A stretch of 64,000 nt of DNA from SXVE01 sp036388895. Lineage in GTDB: Bacteria; Acidobacteriota; Blastocatellia; Pyrinomonadales; Pyrinomonadaceae. Both the position numbers and the translations under genes were made by a program. The notes below the pieces were generated by a model, which made no database searches, was not told the DNA's origin, and worked only from the letters and a program-made list of their open reading frames with translations. Location of the stretch: positions 146,176 through 210,175 of the forward strand of contig DASVQY010000075.1 of NCBI GenBank assembly GCA_036388895.1. Direction: 5' to 3'. This document shows positions 54,380 to 63,294 of this stretch, piece after piece; position 1 is the stretch's first letter, and each line of letters starts with the position of its first letter.

Positions 54380-55225
54380 ATGCGTTCAACTTTTTTTCTG
54401 TTCATTTTTTGTTTTCTTTTGACGCTTTCCGCCAAGGCTCAAATCGGTATCGTTGACCAAAATGCTAAGACGAAACCTGCGCTGGTTATTTTGGGGACTT
54501 ATCATATGACAGCGACCACAAGTAATGTCGTTAACAATCAGGTTGACGACATTACTTCTCCCGAACGACAAAAGCAGGTCGTTGAACTCGTCGAAAAGTT
54601 GAAGAAATTCAAACCGACTAAAATTGTGCTTGAATGCGACCATCCGGAAGACGACGCCAAAACTCAGGAAAATTACGATAAATACTTGTCCGGGCAGTAT
54701 CAACTCTCAAAAAACGAAACCAACCAGATTGGTTTTCGTCTGGCGAAAGAGTCGGGTCTTAAAAAAGTCTACTGCGCTGATTGGAGCGATTTCGCGCGCG
54801 ACCCTAATATTAACTATATAAAATATGCCGCTCGAGATGCCGAGCTGGAAGGCTTTCTCAAAAAAGTTAATCAGAAACTAAAACAGGAAACAGACGCGGA
54901 ATACGAAAAACTAAGAGCACTTTCCGTAACCGAGCAAATGATTTTTCTCAACCAGCCGGAACGAATGGAAAAAGACCACAAAGTTTATTTCGACATAATG
55001 CGAATCGGACGCGGTAAAGAATACGCGGGAGCAGGTTATTTTTCGTGGTGGTATCGCAGAAATATGGCAATTCTCACCAACATCATCAGACTCACCGATT
55101 CAATGGATGACCGAATCCTCGTCGTTTACGGCGCCGGACACAACAAACTGCTCAATCAACTCGCGAAAGAGTCGGATTTTTATACGGTTGAAAGCCCTTT
55201 GAAATATCTAAAAAGTAAGAAGTGA
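54380..55225 (+). CDS. DUF5694-type protein, secreted
   Basis: 281 aa from the ATG at 54380 (a TTG at 54368 would add four residues); signal peptide to about residue 21 (LTLSAKAQ). The family opens with ALVILGTYHMTAT and has LKKFKPTKIVLECDH, YWSDFARDPN-like segments and a late RILVVYGAGHNKLL, all like DUF5694 and TraB-related proteins. Function unknown; probably a periplasmic enzyme. Confidence 0.8.
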   Translation: MRSTFFLFIFCFLLTLSAKAQIGIVDQNAKTKPALVILGTYHMTATTSNVVNNQVDDITSPERQKQVVELVEKLKKFKPTKIVLECDHPEDDAKTQENYDKYLSGQYQLSKNETNQIGFRLAKESGLKKVYCADWSDFARDPNINYIKYAARDAELEGFLKKVNQKLKQETDAEYEKLRALSVTEQMIFLNQPERMEKDHKVYFDIMRIGRGKEYAGAGYFSWWYRRNMAILTNIIRLTDSMDDRILVVYGAGHNKLLNQLAKESDFYTVESPLKYLKSKK

Positions 55226-55392
55226 GAATTTATGCTGCAAAATGCTGACCGGGCTTTTGCGCTGGTGTTGCGCGAACATTCAATCCGATAGAATAAATTA
55301 ACGATTTATGCAATCGTTGGTGAATATTTGTGCAAAACCTTTTAATGCCGCAAAGGCATTGCCGAATTCAAAAAAACAGGACATTCAAAAAT

Positions 55393-56511
55393 ATGAAAAA
55401 CTATTTATTTTTACTGGCAATCATTTTGTTTGCTGCTGTTGCATCGTCTGCACAAGTGCCGTATAACTCGGCAGTTCCTAACGGCTACACGAAAAAAGCG
55501 ATGGTTTCCGAGCAAGTCGGTTTGACGCAAGTCACAATCACGTATCATCGTCCGGCTGTCAAGGGGCGCGAAGGTAAAATCTGGGGCGAAGTCGTTCACA
55601 AAGGCTTTGTTGATCAGGGATTCGGAAACGGCAAACCCGCGCCGTGGCGCGCCGGGGCGAACGAAAATACGGTTATCGAATTCGATAACGATGTAAAAAT
55701 CGAAGGGCAAATTCTGCCGAAAGGGAAGTATGCGTTATTCGTCGCTTATGATCCGTCGGAAAGCATCGTCATTTTTTCGAAAAGAACGGACGCCTGGGGT
55801 TCGTTTTTTTACGACGAAAAAGAAGATGCGTTGCGCGTTAAAGTCAAACCGCAGCCGATTGAGAAAAGTGTCGAGAATCTGAAATACGAATTTTCAAACC
55901 AAACGCCGAATTCGGCGGTCGTCTCTCTCGCGTGGGAAAAACTTTCAATTCCTTTCAAAATCGAAGTTGATTATTTGAAACAGCAGCTCGACGCTTTCAC
56001 CGCCGAACTGCAAAATCCCCGCAGCTTTACTCCGCAAAGCCTAACTATCGCCGCGCAATGGACTTTGCAGAACGATTACGGGCTGGAAAAAGGACTCGAA
56101 TGGGCGACAATGGCGAGCGGTCAGAAGTTTCCTGGCGATCCGACTTCGTTTCCCGCGCTTTCGACCAAAGCGATGATTCTCGATAAACTCGGCAGGTCGG
56201 ACGAAGCTGTTGAGGTCATCAAAAGCGCTTTGCCGTTCGGCAATGCAGTTCAGCTACAGCAATTGGGCAGACAGCTTTTAACGGCGAAAAAGCCGCAAGC
56301 CGCGCTGGCAGTTTTTCAGTTTAATTACGACAAAAACCCGAATCAGTTCGTCACGCTGACCGGAATGGCGCGAGGATTATCCGCTACCGGCGAATACGCG
56401 AAAGCCCTGGAGTTTGCCAGCAAAGCTCTGCCGCTCGCGCCGAATGATGCCAATAAGCAGGCGGTTCAGGCGATGATCGAAAAACTCAAAGCGGGCAAAG
56501 ACATTAATTAA
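55393..56511 (+). CDS. DUF2911 domain protein with TPR C-terminus
   Basis: 372 aa from the ATG at 55393, which gives the signal peptide MKNYLFLLAIILFAAVASSA; an earlier ATG at 55330 adds a non-signal prefix. DUF2911 covers about 22-190 (ITYHRPAVKGREGKIWG, PWRAGANENTVIEF, PKGKYALFV). Residues about 230-370 are tetratricopeptide-like helical repeats. Periplasmic; function unknown. Its 3' end is partly copied at 57426. Confidence 0.86.
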   Translation: MKNYLFLLAIILFAAVASSAQVPYNSAVPNGYTKKAMVSEQVGLTQVTITYHRPAVKGREGKIWGEVVHKGFVDQGFGNGKPAPWRAGANENTVIEFDNDVKIEGQILPKGKYALFVAYDPSESIVIFSKRTDAWGSFFYDEKEDALRVKVKPQPIEKSVENLKYEFSNQTPNSAVVSLAWEKLSIPFKIEVDYLKQQLDAFTAELQNPRSFTPQSLTIAAQWTLQNDYGLEKGLEWATMASGQKFPGDPTSFPALSTKAMILDKLGRSDEAVEVIKSALPFGNAVQLQQLGRQLLTAKKPQAALAVFQFNYDKNPNQFVTLTGMARGLSATGEYAKALEFASKALPLAPNDANKQAVQAMIEKLKAGKDIN

Positions 56512-56706
56512 TTGGGGAATTATTATTTGTCGAATTCACTTTGATATGAAACGCGGCGTCGAAAATTCAATGAACGCGAGCGCAGCATAGCCACGTCTTT
56601 GTGATTATACAAACGGGAAATACAGACTTTTCTCAAAAACAGCCGCGCAAAGTTAAAAACACCGAATTGGATGATTTTATGCGCAGCTTAAAGGAACGAT
56701 AACCAA

Positions 56707-57378
56707 ATGAGAATTTTATTTTATCTTCTGCCTTTACTTGTTATAGCTTGGACGGTGTGGAGTATATTTGCTTATAAAAAGCTAAAAACCGCTCTTGATA
56801 AGGGCGAGCGTGAAGCACTCCTGAAAGAGTATAAAATAACGATTTTAGGAGAGATTACAGGAGGGCTGGTAGCGTTCGGAGCTATCGGATATGAAATTTT
56901 CAACTCTTCGGATACGTTTGGTATTCGGTTTGGAGAGATGGGAAATGCTCTAATTGCTGCGGCTGCTATTGGAAGCCTTTTAGGCTTAATCGTTGTGCCG
57001 ATGCTGGCTAGGTTCGGGAAGAATGTAACAGTTGGCGACATCGAGGCTTTGCTGCCACGCACAAAAAACGAAAAGTTGTGGTTTATTTTTGTAGCTCTCA
57101 GCGCCGGCATCTGGGAGGAGCTTATATTCCGGGGATACGGTCTCAGATTATTTGAATCCGTTGGATTTACCGGTTTTCCTTTGCTTATTGTAACTGCGAT
57201 TGTATTCGGGTTGGTGCATATTTATCAGGGAATTCTTGGAGTATTATTGACAGCGGCAATGGGCGCTTTATTTACAGTCATATATATCCAAACAGGTTCT
57301 CTGTGGTGGTCAATACTGGCACATATTTTTATAGATCTGCGCGCCCTGCTTTTGGTCGCCTTCACTAAAAAGAATTGA
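56707..57378 (+). CDS. CPBP family intramembrane metalloprotease
   Basis: 223 aa, about six membrane segments. The three CPBP (Abi) motifs are in order: EELIFRG (WEELIFRGYGL), FGLVH and HIFID, giving the two glutamates and two histidines of a Rce1-like active site. Inner-membrane protease; its substrate is not deducible. It is flanked by the DUF2911 gene and a decayed copy of that gene's 3' end. Reasonable ATG 56707. Confidence 0.9.
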   Translation: MRILFYLLPLLVIAWTVWSIFAYKKLKTALDKGEREALLKEYKITILGEITGGLVAFGAIGYEIFNSSDTFGIRFGEMGNALIAAAAIGSLLGLIVVPMLARFGKNVTVGDIEALLPRTKNEKLWFIFVALSAGIWEELIFRGYGLRLFESVGFTGFPLLIVTAIVFGLVHIYQGILGVLLTAAMGALFTVIYIQTGSLWWSILAHIFIDLRALLLVAFTKKN

Positions 57379-57425
57379 GTTTAAGTGTTAATCGTTCAGA
57401 GTTAACTCTAGCCTTAAACACGCAC

Positions 57426-57490
57426 GATACCAATAAACAAGCGGATCTTAACGATCATCGAAAAGCTCAAATCGGGCAAAGACATTAATT
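57426..57490 (+). pseudogene. Relic of a second DUF2911/TPR gene tail
   Basis: This 65-bp stretch repeats the 3' end of the DUF2911 gene (56446-56509), at roughly four fifths identity by eye, including GGGCAAAGACATTAATT. It differs by one indel and so is frameshifted, and no start remains. It is a decayed duplicate, not a gene. Confidence 0.7.
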
Positions 57491-57592
57491 GGTTCGTGAA
57501 TTTATTATTGCGGGTTCGGCAAATAATAATTCGTTTGAAAAATTTCACTTGAACTCAATTTTCTCAAGACAGGTAAAAAAAACCTTTTTAAC

Positions 57593-58789
57593 ATGTTGCC
57601 AAACACATTTATATCTTCACGCTGTGCGCTGAGCCTTCTGCTCGGACTATCCGCGCTAACCGGATTGCTCATCGCTCCTACACAGAGCTGGGCGCAACAA
57701 TCCAAGATGTCCGCTGCTGCGAAGCGAGCCGCGGACACGGTTTGCGGCAACCGGATAGTGATGCTGGGAGAACTACCCAGTCACGGCGAGTCTCAGGCGT
57801 TCCAAATCAAGGCGCAGATCGTCAGACGACTGGTTGACCGGTGCGGGTTCGACGCGGTTCTCTTTGAAGCTCCAATTTACGACTTCTTGGGCTTCGAGAT
57901 GGCTGCGGCAAAAAAGAAGACTGCTACGTCCATTCAACTGGATCGAGCGATAGGTCGCTTCTGGTTAACGCGCGAGCTGGCAGATTGGCGGCTTTGGTTA
58001 TTCGAGCGGGCGACAAGCGGCAGATTGCTGCTGGGCGGAATTGACGATCAAGTAAGCGCGACGTCGGATTACGCTCGCCGCGTTCTGCCTGCGCTGTCAG
58101 CCGCCTCGCTTCCGCCGCAAACCGTCTCCGAATGCGAGCAGACTATCGAGAGGAATCTGTACTGGCGTTACGACGCCGTTCACCCGTTCGACGAGGCGGA
58201 GCAATTACGCCTTCAGCGGTGCGCGGCAGATGCAGCGAGCGCTCAATCCCGGCGCAAACGAATTAACAGCTACACGCCCGAGCAAATGATGCTCGACAAC
58301 CTGGCGAGATATGTCAGCCGCCAGCGAGGCAATCCGGATGCGCCGGACAGAGATAATGCAATGTACGGCAACGTTCTTTGGTACGCCCGGCGGATGCCTG
58401 CCGGCAGTAAGCTAATCATCTGGACTTCCACCGTACATTCCGCTCGACAACAGGGTAAGCTGCCGCAGTTGCCGCTCGGCGCGCGTCTTGCCAGGCGGTT
58501 TGGAAAGCGCCTGGCGGTCATCGGATTTACGGCATTAGCCGGGCAGTCGTCCATGGCGGCGCAACCCATTAGACAATTACCTCAGGCGCCGCCGGAATCG
58601 CTCGAAGCCCGCTCAACCGATAATAATGATGCCGCCGCAGTTTTTTTGGACGCATCGGCGCTTCGGCGCATCGGCAACGTTTCATCCCGGCTGCTAGGCG
58701 ATTTTACCTCCGCTGACTGGTCAGGCTACTTCGATGCTGTAATCGTGATCAGACATGAGTCTGCCCCGGTATTCGAGCCGAGACAGTAA
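57593..58789 (+). CDS. Erythromycin-esterase-like protein (EreA/B-related), secreted
   Basis: 398 aa with signal peptide (1-34, SWAQ). Core motifs of the Ere fold are VMLGELPSHGESQAF (E60, H64, E66), VLFEAPIYDFLGF, LLGGIDDQVSA, NAMYGNVLWYARR and IIWTSTVHSAR. These correspond to the catalytic Glu/His set of the erythromycin-esterase superfamily, but not all members hydrolyse macrolides. Base composition is markedly GC-richer and codon use differs from the neighbours, so recent transfer is possible. No operon partner. Confidence 0.8.
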   Translation: MLPNTFISSRCALSLLLGLSALTGLLIAPTQSWAQQSKMSAAAKRAADTVCGNRIVMLGELPSHGESQAFQIKAQIVRRLVDRCGFDAVLFEAPIYDFLGFEMAAAKKKTATSIQLDRAIGRFWLTRELADWRLWLFERATSGRLLLGGIDDQVSATSDYARRVLPALSAASLPPQTVSECEQTIERNLYWRYDAVHPFDEAEQLRLQRCAADAASAQSRRKRINSYTPEQMMLDNLARYVSRQRGNPDAPDRDNAMYGNVLWYARRMPAGSKLIIWTSTVHSARQQGKLPQLPLGARLARRFGKRLAVIGFTALAGQSSMAAQPIRQLPQAPPESLEARSTDNNDAAAVFLDASALRRIGNVSSRLLGDFTSADWSGYFDAVIVIRHESAPVFEPRQ

Positions 58790-58871
58790 GCATCGGCGGT
58801 AATATATTTGACCCACTTGTAATACGTACCTCGTATAGAAGAAAGTGTGAGTAAAGGTGTGAATAAAAGTA

Positions 58872-58893
58872 AAGGCATCTCGCGAGATGCCTT
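58872..58893 (-). terminator. Palindromic terminator of the tRNA-Thr locus
   Basis: A 22-bp perfect palindrome AAGGCATCTCG/CGAGATGCCTT lies just downstream (minus direction) of the tRNA 3' fragment and leads into TTACTTTTATTC. This is the shape of a tRNA-gene terminator. Confidence 0.65.
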
Positions 58894-58909
58894 CAACTGT
58901 TGTAAATAA

Positions 58910-58962
58910 TGGAGCCCGTGAACGGATTTGAACCGCCGACCTGATGATTACAAATCACGACT
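58910..58962 (-). pseudogene. 3' fragment of tRNA-Thr(TGT): probable integration (att) site
   Basis: The reverse strand reads ...TTTGTAA (anticodon TGT at 58950-58952), then the variable loop AGGTC, a T-arm GGCGG-TTCAAAT-CCGTT, acceptor strand CACGGGC, U and an encoded CCA (58910-58912). The D-arm and 5' half are absent; the sequence to the right is not tRNA. A 3' tRNA copy beside a phage-type integrase is the usual mark of an attachment site. Confidence 0.75.
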
Positions 58963-59082
58963 GCCTCAATATCAGCCTTTTTAATCTATTTCATTGAGTC
59001 CCACAAAGCCTGCATCACAAGCCATTTTTATTAATTCTTTCCTTCATTCTATTTCATTTTCTTTCGCAATATTCCATTATAT

Positions 59083-59901
59083 TTGGTGGGAAATATAAAA
59101 ATAAAAGATAAAATCTTCAAGCGTAAATTCCGCAAAAGCAAAGATAAGTGGATCGTTCGTATTGAGTACCTGGATGAATTAACCGGCAAGACAAAATACA
59201 TTGAACGGCAGACTGATAGAAAAGGCGACGCCGCTTATTTAAGAAACAAATTGATTAATGATGTTAGAAAGTATCACGGTCAAATGCAGACCGGCGAGAG
59301 AATGAATTTCAATCAACTTGCGGTGTTTGCAAGAAAACTTTTTATAAACCTGCCGAGATCGCGCAGGGGCAAAAAGTTTCCGGCATTTGCTCTATTACTT
59401 CAGTAAAGCCCCAAATAGACAACTTACGCACCTTCTTCGGTAAGCGCCTTATTGAAGACATTACGACAGAAAGCTTAATTGATTACAAACTCTGGCGATT
59501 AAAAACCAACACAGAACAATTAGGGCGTCCCGTAAAGATCGCAACCGTTAACCGCGCGCTTTCGGCAATGCGAAAGATGATGCGATTTGCTTTTAGCAAT
59601 GGGTGGATATTAAAAGATATTTTCTTGAACGCTAAAGTGATTGATATGTCGAGCGAAATTGAGCGAAGCCGCATTTTAACTTTTGATGAAGAATTGCGAC
59701 TGCTTGCTTCGTGTCAAGGCAGACGACAAATAACTTATACGCGTAAAGGAAAAGAAATAAGAGCCACTATTAGCGTAAAAAAAACATTTCTAAAAGCAAT
59801 GAAGCGAAAACTCTTATCAATCTTGTCGGCTAAGATGTTGAATTTGGACATCTGACAATTACCGCAAAATCGGACACGACACTTTGCAAGGTTAAATCCT
59901 A
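59083..59901 (+). pseudogene. Tyrosine recombinase/integrase, broken by frameshift and truncated
   Basis: The N-terminal arm-binding part (residues ~1-80: DKIFKRKFRKSKDKWIVRIEYL) is in one frame to about 59325; from 59331 the other frame continues with KTFYKPAEIAQGQKVSG, NLRTFFGKRLIEDITTESL, the core-binding domain and ERSRILTFDEELRLLASCQG. At about 59790 a further shift puts LINLVG-stop-DVEFGHLTITAKSDT in another frame. The catalytic Arg/His/Arg/Tyr domain is missing, so it is inactive. It is next to the tRNA-Thr fragment. Confidence 0.75.
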
Positions 59902-59912
59902 ATTTTTACAGT

Positions 59913-62039
59913 TTAGCGAATGTAAGCACTTGGCACAGGTTTATCAGTACTGATACCAAATTGTGTTGCTCGGTGCTGTCCGCCGCTTGCACTTGCTGCA
60001 TACCACCAAGTTGCTGTAGATGGTCGGTATATTGCTAAATCTGTTTTCCCGTCTCCATCATAATCTGCCGGTGCTGCAATATCATCTACCGCTCCGAATC
60101 TAACAGTGTAAGAAGTCTGATTTTCACTTCTGATGATGTACCATTCTCCAATCAATGGATCATAAAACGCTATGTCTGCTTTTCCGTCGCCCGTATAATC
60201 TGCCGGAATCGGTTTGTTGGTGTTTTCTCTAAACAGTGATAATGATGATTCATTATTGCCATTCTTAATTCTCCAATTACTCGTCGAACTGTTATAAACG
60301 GCTAAATCTGCTTTTCCGTCACCGTTGTAATCAGCAGGAATTGGTGTGTCACTGTTTCCTGCAAATTGCTGTGTGTTTGATCCGAATTGCTCAATAGTAA
60401 AACCTCCGGTAGATTTCATAATGTACCAAGTGTTTGTTGAAGGACGATACACAGCCGCATCAGCTTTTTGATCTCCATCATAATCAGCGGGAACAGGAAT
60501 ATCTTCTTCTATTCCGAACGGAAAAGAGTAATAGCTGAAGTTTTCACTTCTTAAAATGAACCATTCGCCACTTTTCGGTCTGTAAAATGCAATATCAGTT
60601 TTGCCGTCACCTGTATAATCTGCAGGAACAATTTTGTCTGATTCTGTGCCGAATTGAAAAGCTCGATGATTGCCATCAGTGCTTCTGTAATACCACCATT
60701 CACCAAGAGAAGGTCGGAAAATTGAGAAATCAGCTTTTCCCTCTCCGTCGAAATCGTATGCAACGCGTCTTTGTCTAGCTCCGGCATCTTGTGAGAAAGT
60801 AAATATCTGTCCGTTTACATTAATATAGCCTGTTCTTGTTGGTCCTGTATTAGAATCGAGACTAAAAGAAACAGTTCCGTTTCCTGTCCCCGTCGGATTA
60901 GAAATTGCTATCCAAGATGCTGCTGTAGAAGCATTCCAAGTACAATTACTAGCTGTTGTTACAGTGAATGTACTGCTTGTAGCCTGAGCAGAAAACACAG
61001 GAATTGTTGAGGGAACAGTAACTGTACAAGTGTCGGTTCCAGCCTGAGTAATCGTAAAAACTTGTCCGGCTATTACAATTGAGCCGCTCCTTTCTACTCC
61101 TGAGTTCGGATCAACGAAATAGTCAACCCATCCGCTTCCAGTTCCGATAGAAATACCAGTAACTCTAATCCACGGGGTCTGACTAATTGCTGCCCAATTA
61201 CACCCAAAATTAGTTGTAATATAAAAGGTTCCGGTAGCGCCTGTTGCAGCAATAGAAGCTGACGTTGATGATAAAGAATATGTGCAGGGAACAGGCGTCG
61301 GAGTTGGCGTCGGAGCGGGTCGCCCGGCTTGCCGAACAGTTCGTGTTATCCCGGCAATAGTTACAGTAGCCGTACGTTCAGAGCCGAAGTTTTCCTGCGC
61401 GGCGAAACGAACGAGATTCGGGCTGCCGAACGTGTTGCCGGTAAAAGTCAGCCAGTTTGCGCTCGAAGAGGACTGCCACGCGCAGGTTTGATTGGTCGCG
61501 GTTAAAGCGAATTCAACCGCCCCGCCTTGATAACCGATATTAACGGTTTCGGGCGTTACCGTATATTGACAGGTTACAGGTGTCGGAGTTGGCGTCGGTG
61601 TTGGCGTTGGAGTAGGCGTCGGCGTTGCGACCGTTCCGGCTGCCTGAGAAACTTCAACATAGTTTGGACCTAATGAAGATGCCGGATTGATATAAATTCG
61701 CCCGCTACGCTCTATGCCCGAATTGACCGCTACGGCGAATCGTAAAGGAAAAGCCGGATTTACAATTGTAATCCAATTTGAATCAGTAGTGACAATCGTA
61801 ACGCTGGCATTTTTACAACCCTCATCCGTTGACGGCGTTCTAACCGTAATGGAATATCCCGTTGCGCCTTGTGCGGAAAAAGAAGCGCGATTTTCTAAGA
61901 CAGAAAAATAATAAGAGCAGTCAAGTTGCACCGTGCTCCGCTCCGCTAAGGCTTCAATATTAAACTCTCCGACCGAATACCAATTAGCGTATGAGTTAAA
62001 GGTGAATAACAGAATAAATAAAGGGAGAAAGTATTTCAT
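59913..62039 (-). CDS. Secreted BACON/FG-GAP repeat protein with proline-threonine linkers
   Basis: 708 aa with signal peptide (1-18). Four BACON-type Ig-like beta domains (about 41-135, 157-243, 252-335 and 337-430) are separated by (PT)n linkers: 139-154 and a shorter one at about 245-255. From residue ~440 there are six FG-GAP/VCBS repeats (DYDGDGKTDLAIYRPS). BACON domains bind glycans in several families, and VCBS repeats are common in surface proteins, so adhesion or polymer binding is likely. Related to the protein at 63295. Ends 12 bp from the integrase relic. Confidence 0.9.
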   Translation of the reverse strand: MKYFLPLFILLFTFNSYANWYSVGEFNIEALAERSTVQLDCSYYFSVLENRASFSAQGATGYSITVRTPSTDEGCKNASVTIVTTDSNWITIVNPAFPLRFAVAVNSGIERSGRIYINPASSLGPNYVEVSQAAGTVATPTPTPTPTPTPTPTPVTCQYTVTPETVNIGYQGGAVEFALTATNQTCAWQSSSSANWLTFTGNTFGSPNLVRFAAQENFGSERTATVTIAGITRTVRQAGRPAPTPTPTPVPCTYSLSSTSASIAATGATGTFYITTNFGCNWAAISQTPWIRVTGISIGTGSGWVDYFVDPNSGVERSGSIVIAGQVFTITQAGTDTCTVTVPSTIPVFSAQATSSTFTVTTASNCTWNASTAASWIAISNPTGTGNGTVSFSLDSNTGPTRTGYINVNGQIFTFSQDAGARQRRVAYDFDGEGKADFSIFRPSLGEWWYYRSTDGNHRAFQFGTESDKIVPADYTGDGKTDIAFYRPKSGEWFILRSENFSYYSFPFGIEEDIPVPADYDGDQKADAAVYRPSTNTWYIMKSTGGFTIEQFGSNTQQFAGNSDTPIPADYNGDGKADLAVYNSSTSNWRIKNGNNESSLSLFRENTNKPIPADYTGDGKADIAFYDPLIGEWYIIRSENQTSYTVRFGAVDDIAAPADYDGDGKTDLAIYRPSTATWWYAASASGGQHRATQFGISTDKPVPSAYIR
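61266..61644 (-). repeat. Hexanucleotide (Pro-Thr) codon repeats in the BACON gene
   Basis: Two clusters of six-base units (GGCGTC/GGAGTT/GGTGTT and similar on the plus strand), about 61290-61318 and 61577-61627, encode alternating Pro-Thr linkers. The copy number differs between them (about eight against three to four), so length may vary by slippage without shifting frame. Confidence 0.7.
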
Positions 62040-62477
62040 TTATAAAACTCCAAAATCTTGTAAATATACTTTCCGGGTTTATTAAGGTCGAAAAGCGAGC
62101 AAAGGCTTGTAATCCTAAAAAGGGGTTAGGCGACAAGAACGATTAAATTGATTAAGCTAACCCTGGGTGAAAGCACCTGCTATTATCTGCTGATTTAGTT
62201 TTATGTCAAGGATTATTTGATTTCACAAAGAAATTCCGACACGAAGCCTAATAAGTGCCGGAATACAAGTTCTTTTACTAATTTAGCGCGAATCCTATAT
62301 CAATATTAGAAAAAAAGCAACAACTTTTTTACAAAGTAAACAAAAAGCTACAAGTTTTTACCCTCAATCAAATTATTAAAAGTTCATATAAGACTTCAGA
62401 TAAATTTTGGACTGTTTAGTTTCTTTTCTCCGCCTTATTGGTTGAAAGCGAATTTATAAATCAAAGGAGAAAGGAAG
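62040..62477. other. Divergent intergenic region with candidate structured leader
   Basis: 438 bp between the BACON gene (minus) and the lipoprotein-like gene (plus). Read on the minus strand, about 62190-62110 contains GGTGCTTTCACC (a 4-bp hairpin) and GGGTTAG ... CTAACCC (a 7-bp stem with a long loop) ahead of the BACON start. It could be a structured leader, but I do not recognise a riboswitch class. The other side has a clear AAAGGAGAAAGG ribosome-binding site before 62478. Confidence 0.4.
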
Positions 62478-62873
62478 ATGAAAAACATAAGTATTATCGG
62501 CGGGATTTTAGTAATAGCAGTATTGCTCGGTGTCGGTTTAGGTTGTAGCCAACTCGGCACAAAACTTAAATTCGACGGAGGTGAACTTTACTACACAACG
62601 AATGTTACAGCGGATGAGGCTCAGGCACTTGGTAACAACCTGGTAGAGTCAGGATTTTTTAACGGTCGAAGGATATCCGTTCAACTTGATAAATCTGATT
62701 CAACTTATCAATTTCGGATGGTTGTTAAACCTGAATTTAGAAACGATAAATCATATGCCCAAACGCTTAGATTATTCGCCGCGCAGCTCTCATCTGAAGT
62801 GTTTAACGATGAGCCAGTTGAAATCCATATCTGCGATGAAAGCTTCAAGACATTACGTGTTGTGAAGCCTTAA
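62478..62873 (+). CDS. Hypothetical exported protein
   Basis: 131 aa with an N-terminal hydrophobic segment (about 5-22) ending GVGLGCSQLG. It is close to a lipobox but has Gly at -3, so lipoprotein status is uncertain. The mature part has a repeated strand-helix pattern (KFDGGELYYTTNVTADEAQALGNNLVESGFF). No family recognised. A very good ribosome-binding site supports the gene. It lies inside the proposed island. Confidence 0.65.
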   Translation: MKNISIIGGILVIAVLLGVGLGCSQLGTKLKFDGGELYYTTNVTADEAQALGNNLVESGFFNGRRISVQLDKSDSTYQFRMVVKPEFRNDKSYAQTLRLFAAQLSSEVFNDEPVEIHICDESFKTLRVVKP

Positions 62874-63294
62874 AGACAAAAGTCTTCCTTTTATATGTAA
62901 TACCAATAAAACATTGATAAATACTCACAAATAAGCTAAATTAACATAATTTTGTTGCCCCTTTTGAGGGCGAAAGAAAGAGTTGAACGCCTTTCATTTC
63001 TAAGTGAAAAACTTGGATTTGAAGGGCGTTTTTATTTTGGAGATTCAATGACAAATACACCCGAAACAAACACCGATTTATATAACTTTACCGACGCTGA
63101 CGGACGTTACTCGCTACTAAACATTGTTCCCGTCCAAACAACAAAATTAAATAATTATCTGATAATTCATTTAGTTTTTTAATCCTGAACTGCAAATTAA
63201 ATTCTTTTCGTCGTCCAACCAATCAAGGATTCGGAAATAAGAAAACTAAGAGGCAGAAATCCTGAACAGTTAAAAGGTGGAAACGGAGTATATT
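62874..63294. other. Intergenic region with imperfect hairpin
   Basis: 421 bp. An imperfect inverted repeat at about 62985-63030 (AACGCCTTTCATTTCTAAGT / ACTTGGATTTGAAGGGCGTT) with a TTTTTATTTT tail may terminate the upstream gene. A 76-codon frame at 62952-63182 runs through this hairpin and has no ribosome-binding site; I do not call it a gene. Confidence 0.4.

Noticed and set aside
57593..58789. Proven macrolide-resistance gene
   Set aside because: Only superfamily-level motifs are visible; the superfamily includes members not known to act on macrolides, so resistance is not claimed.
58910..58990. A complete tRNA gene
   Set aside because: The 3' half (anticodon loop to CCA) is clear, but the D-arm and 5' acceptor strand are absent.
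62952..63182. Plus-strand 76-codon gene
   Set aside because: Overlaps a likely terminator hairpin, lacks a ribosome-binding site and has no family resemblance.
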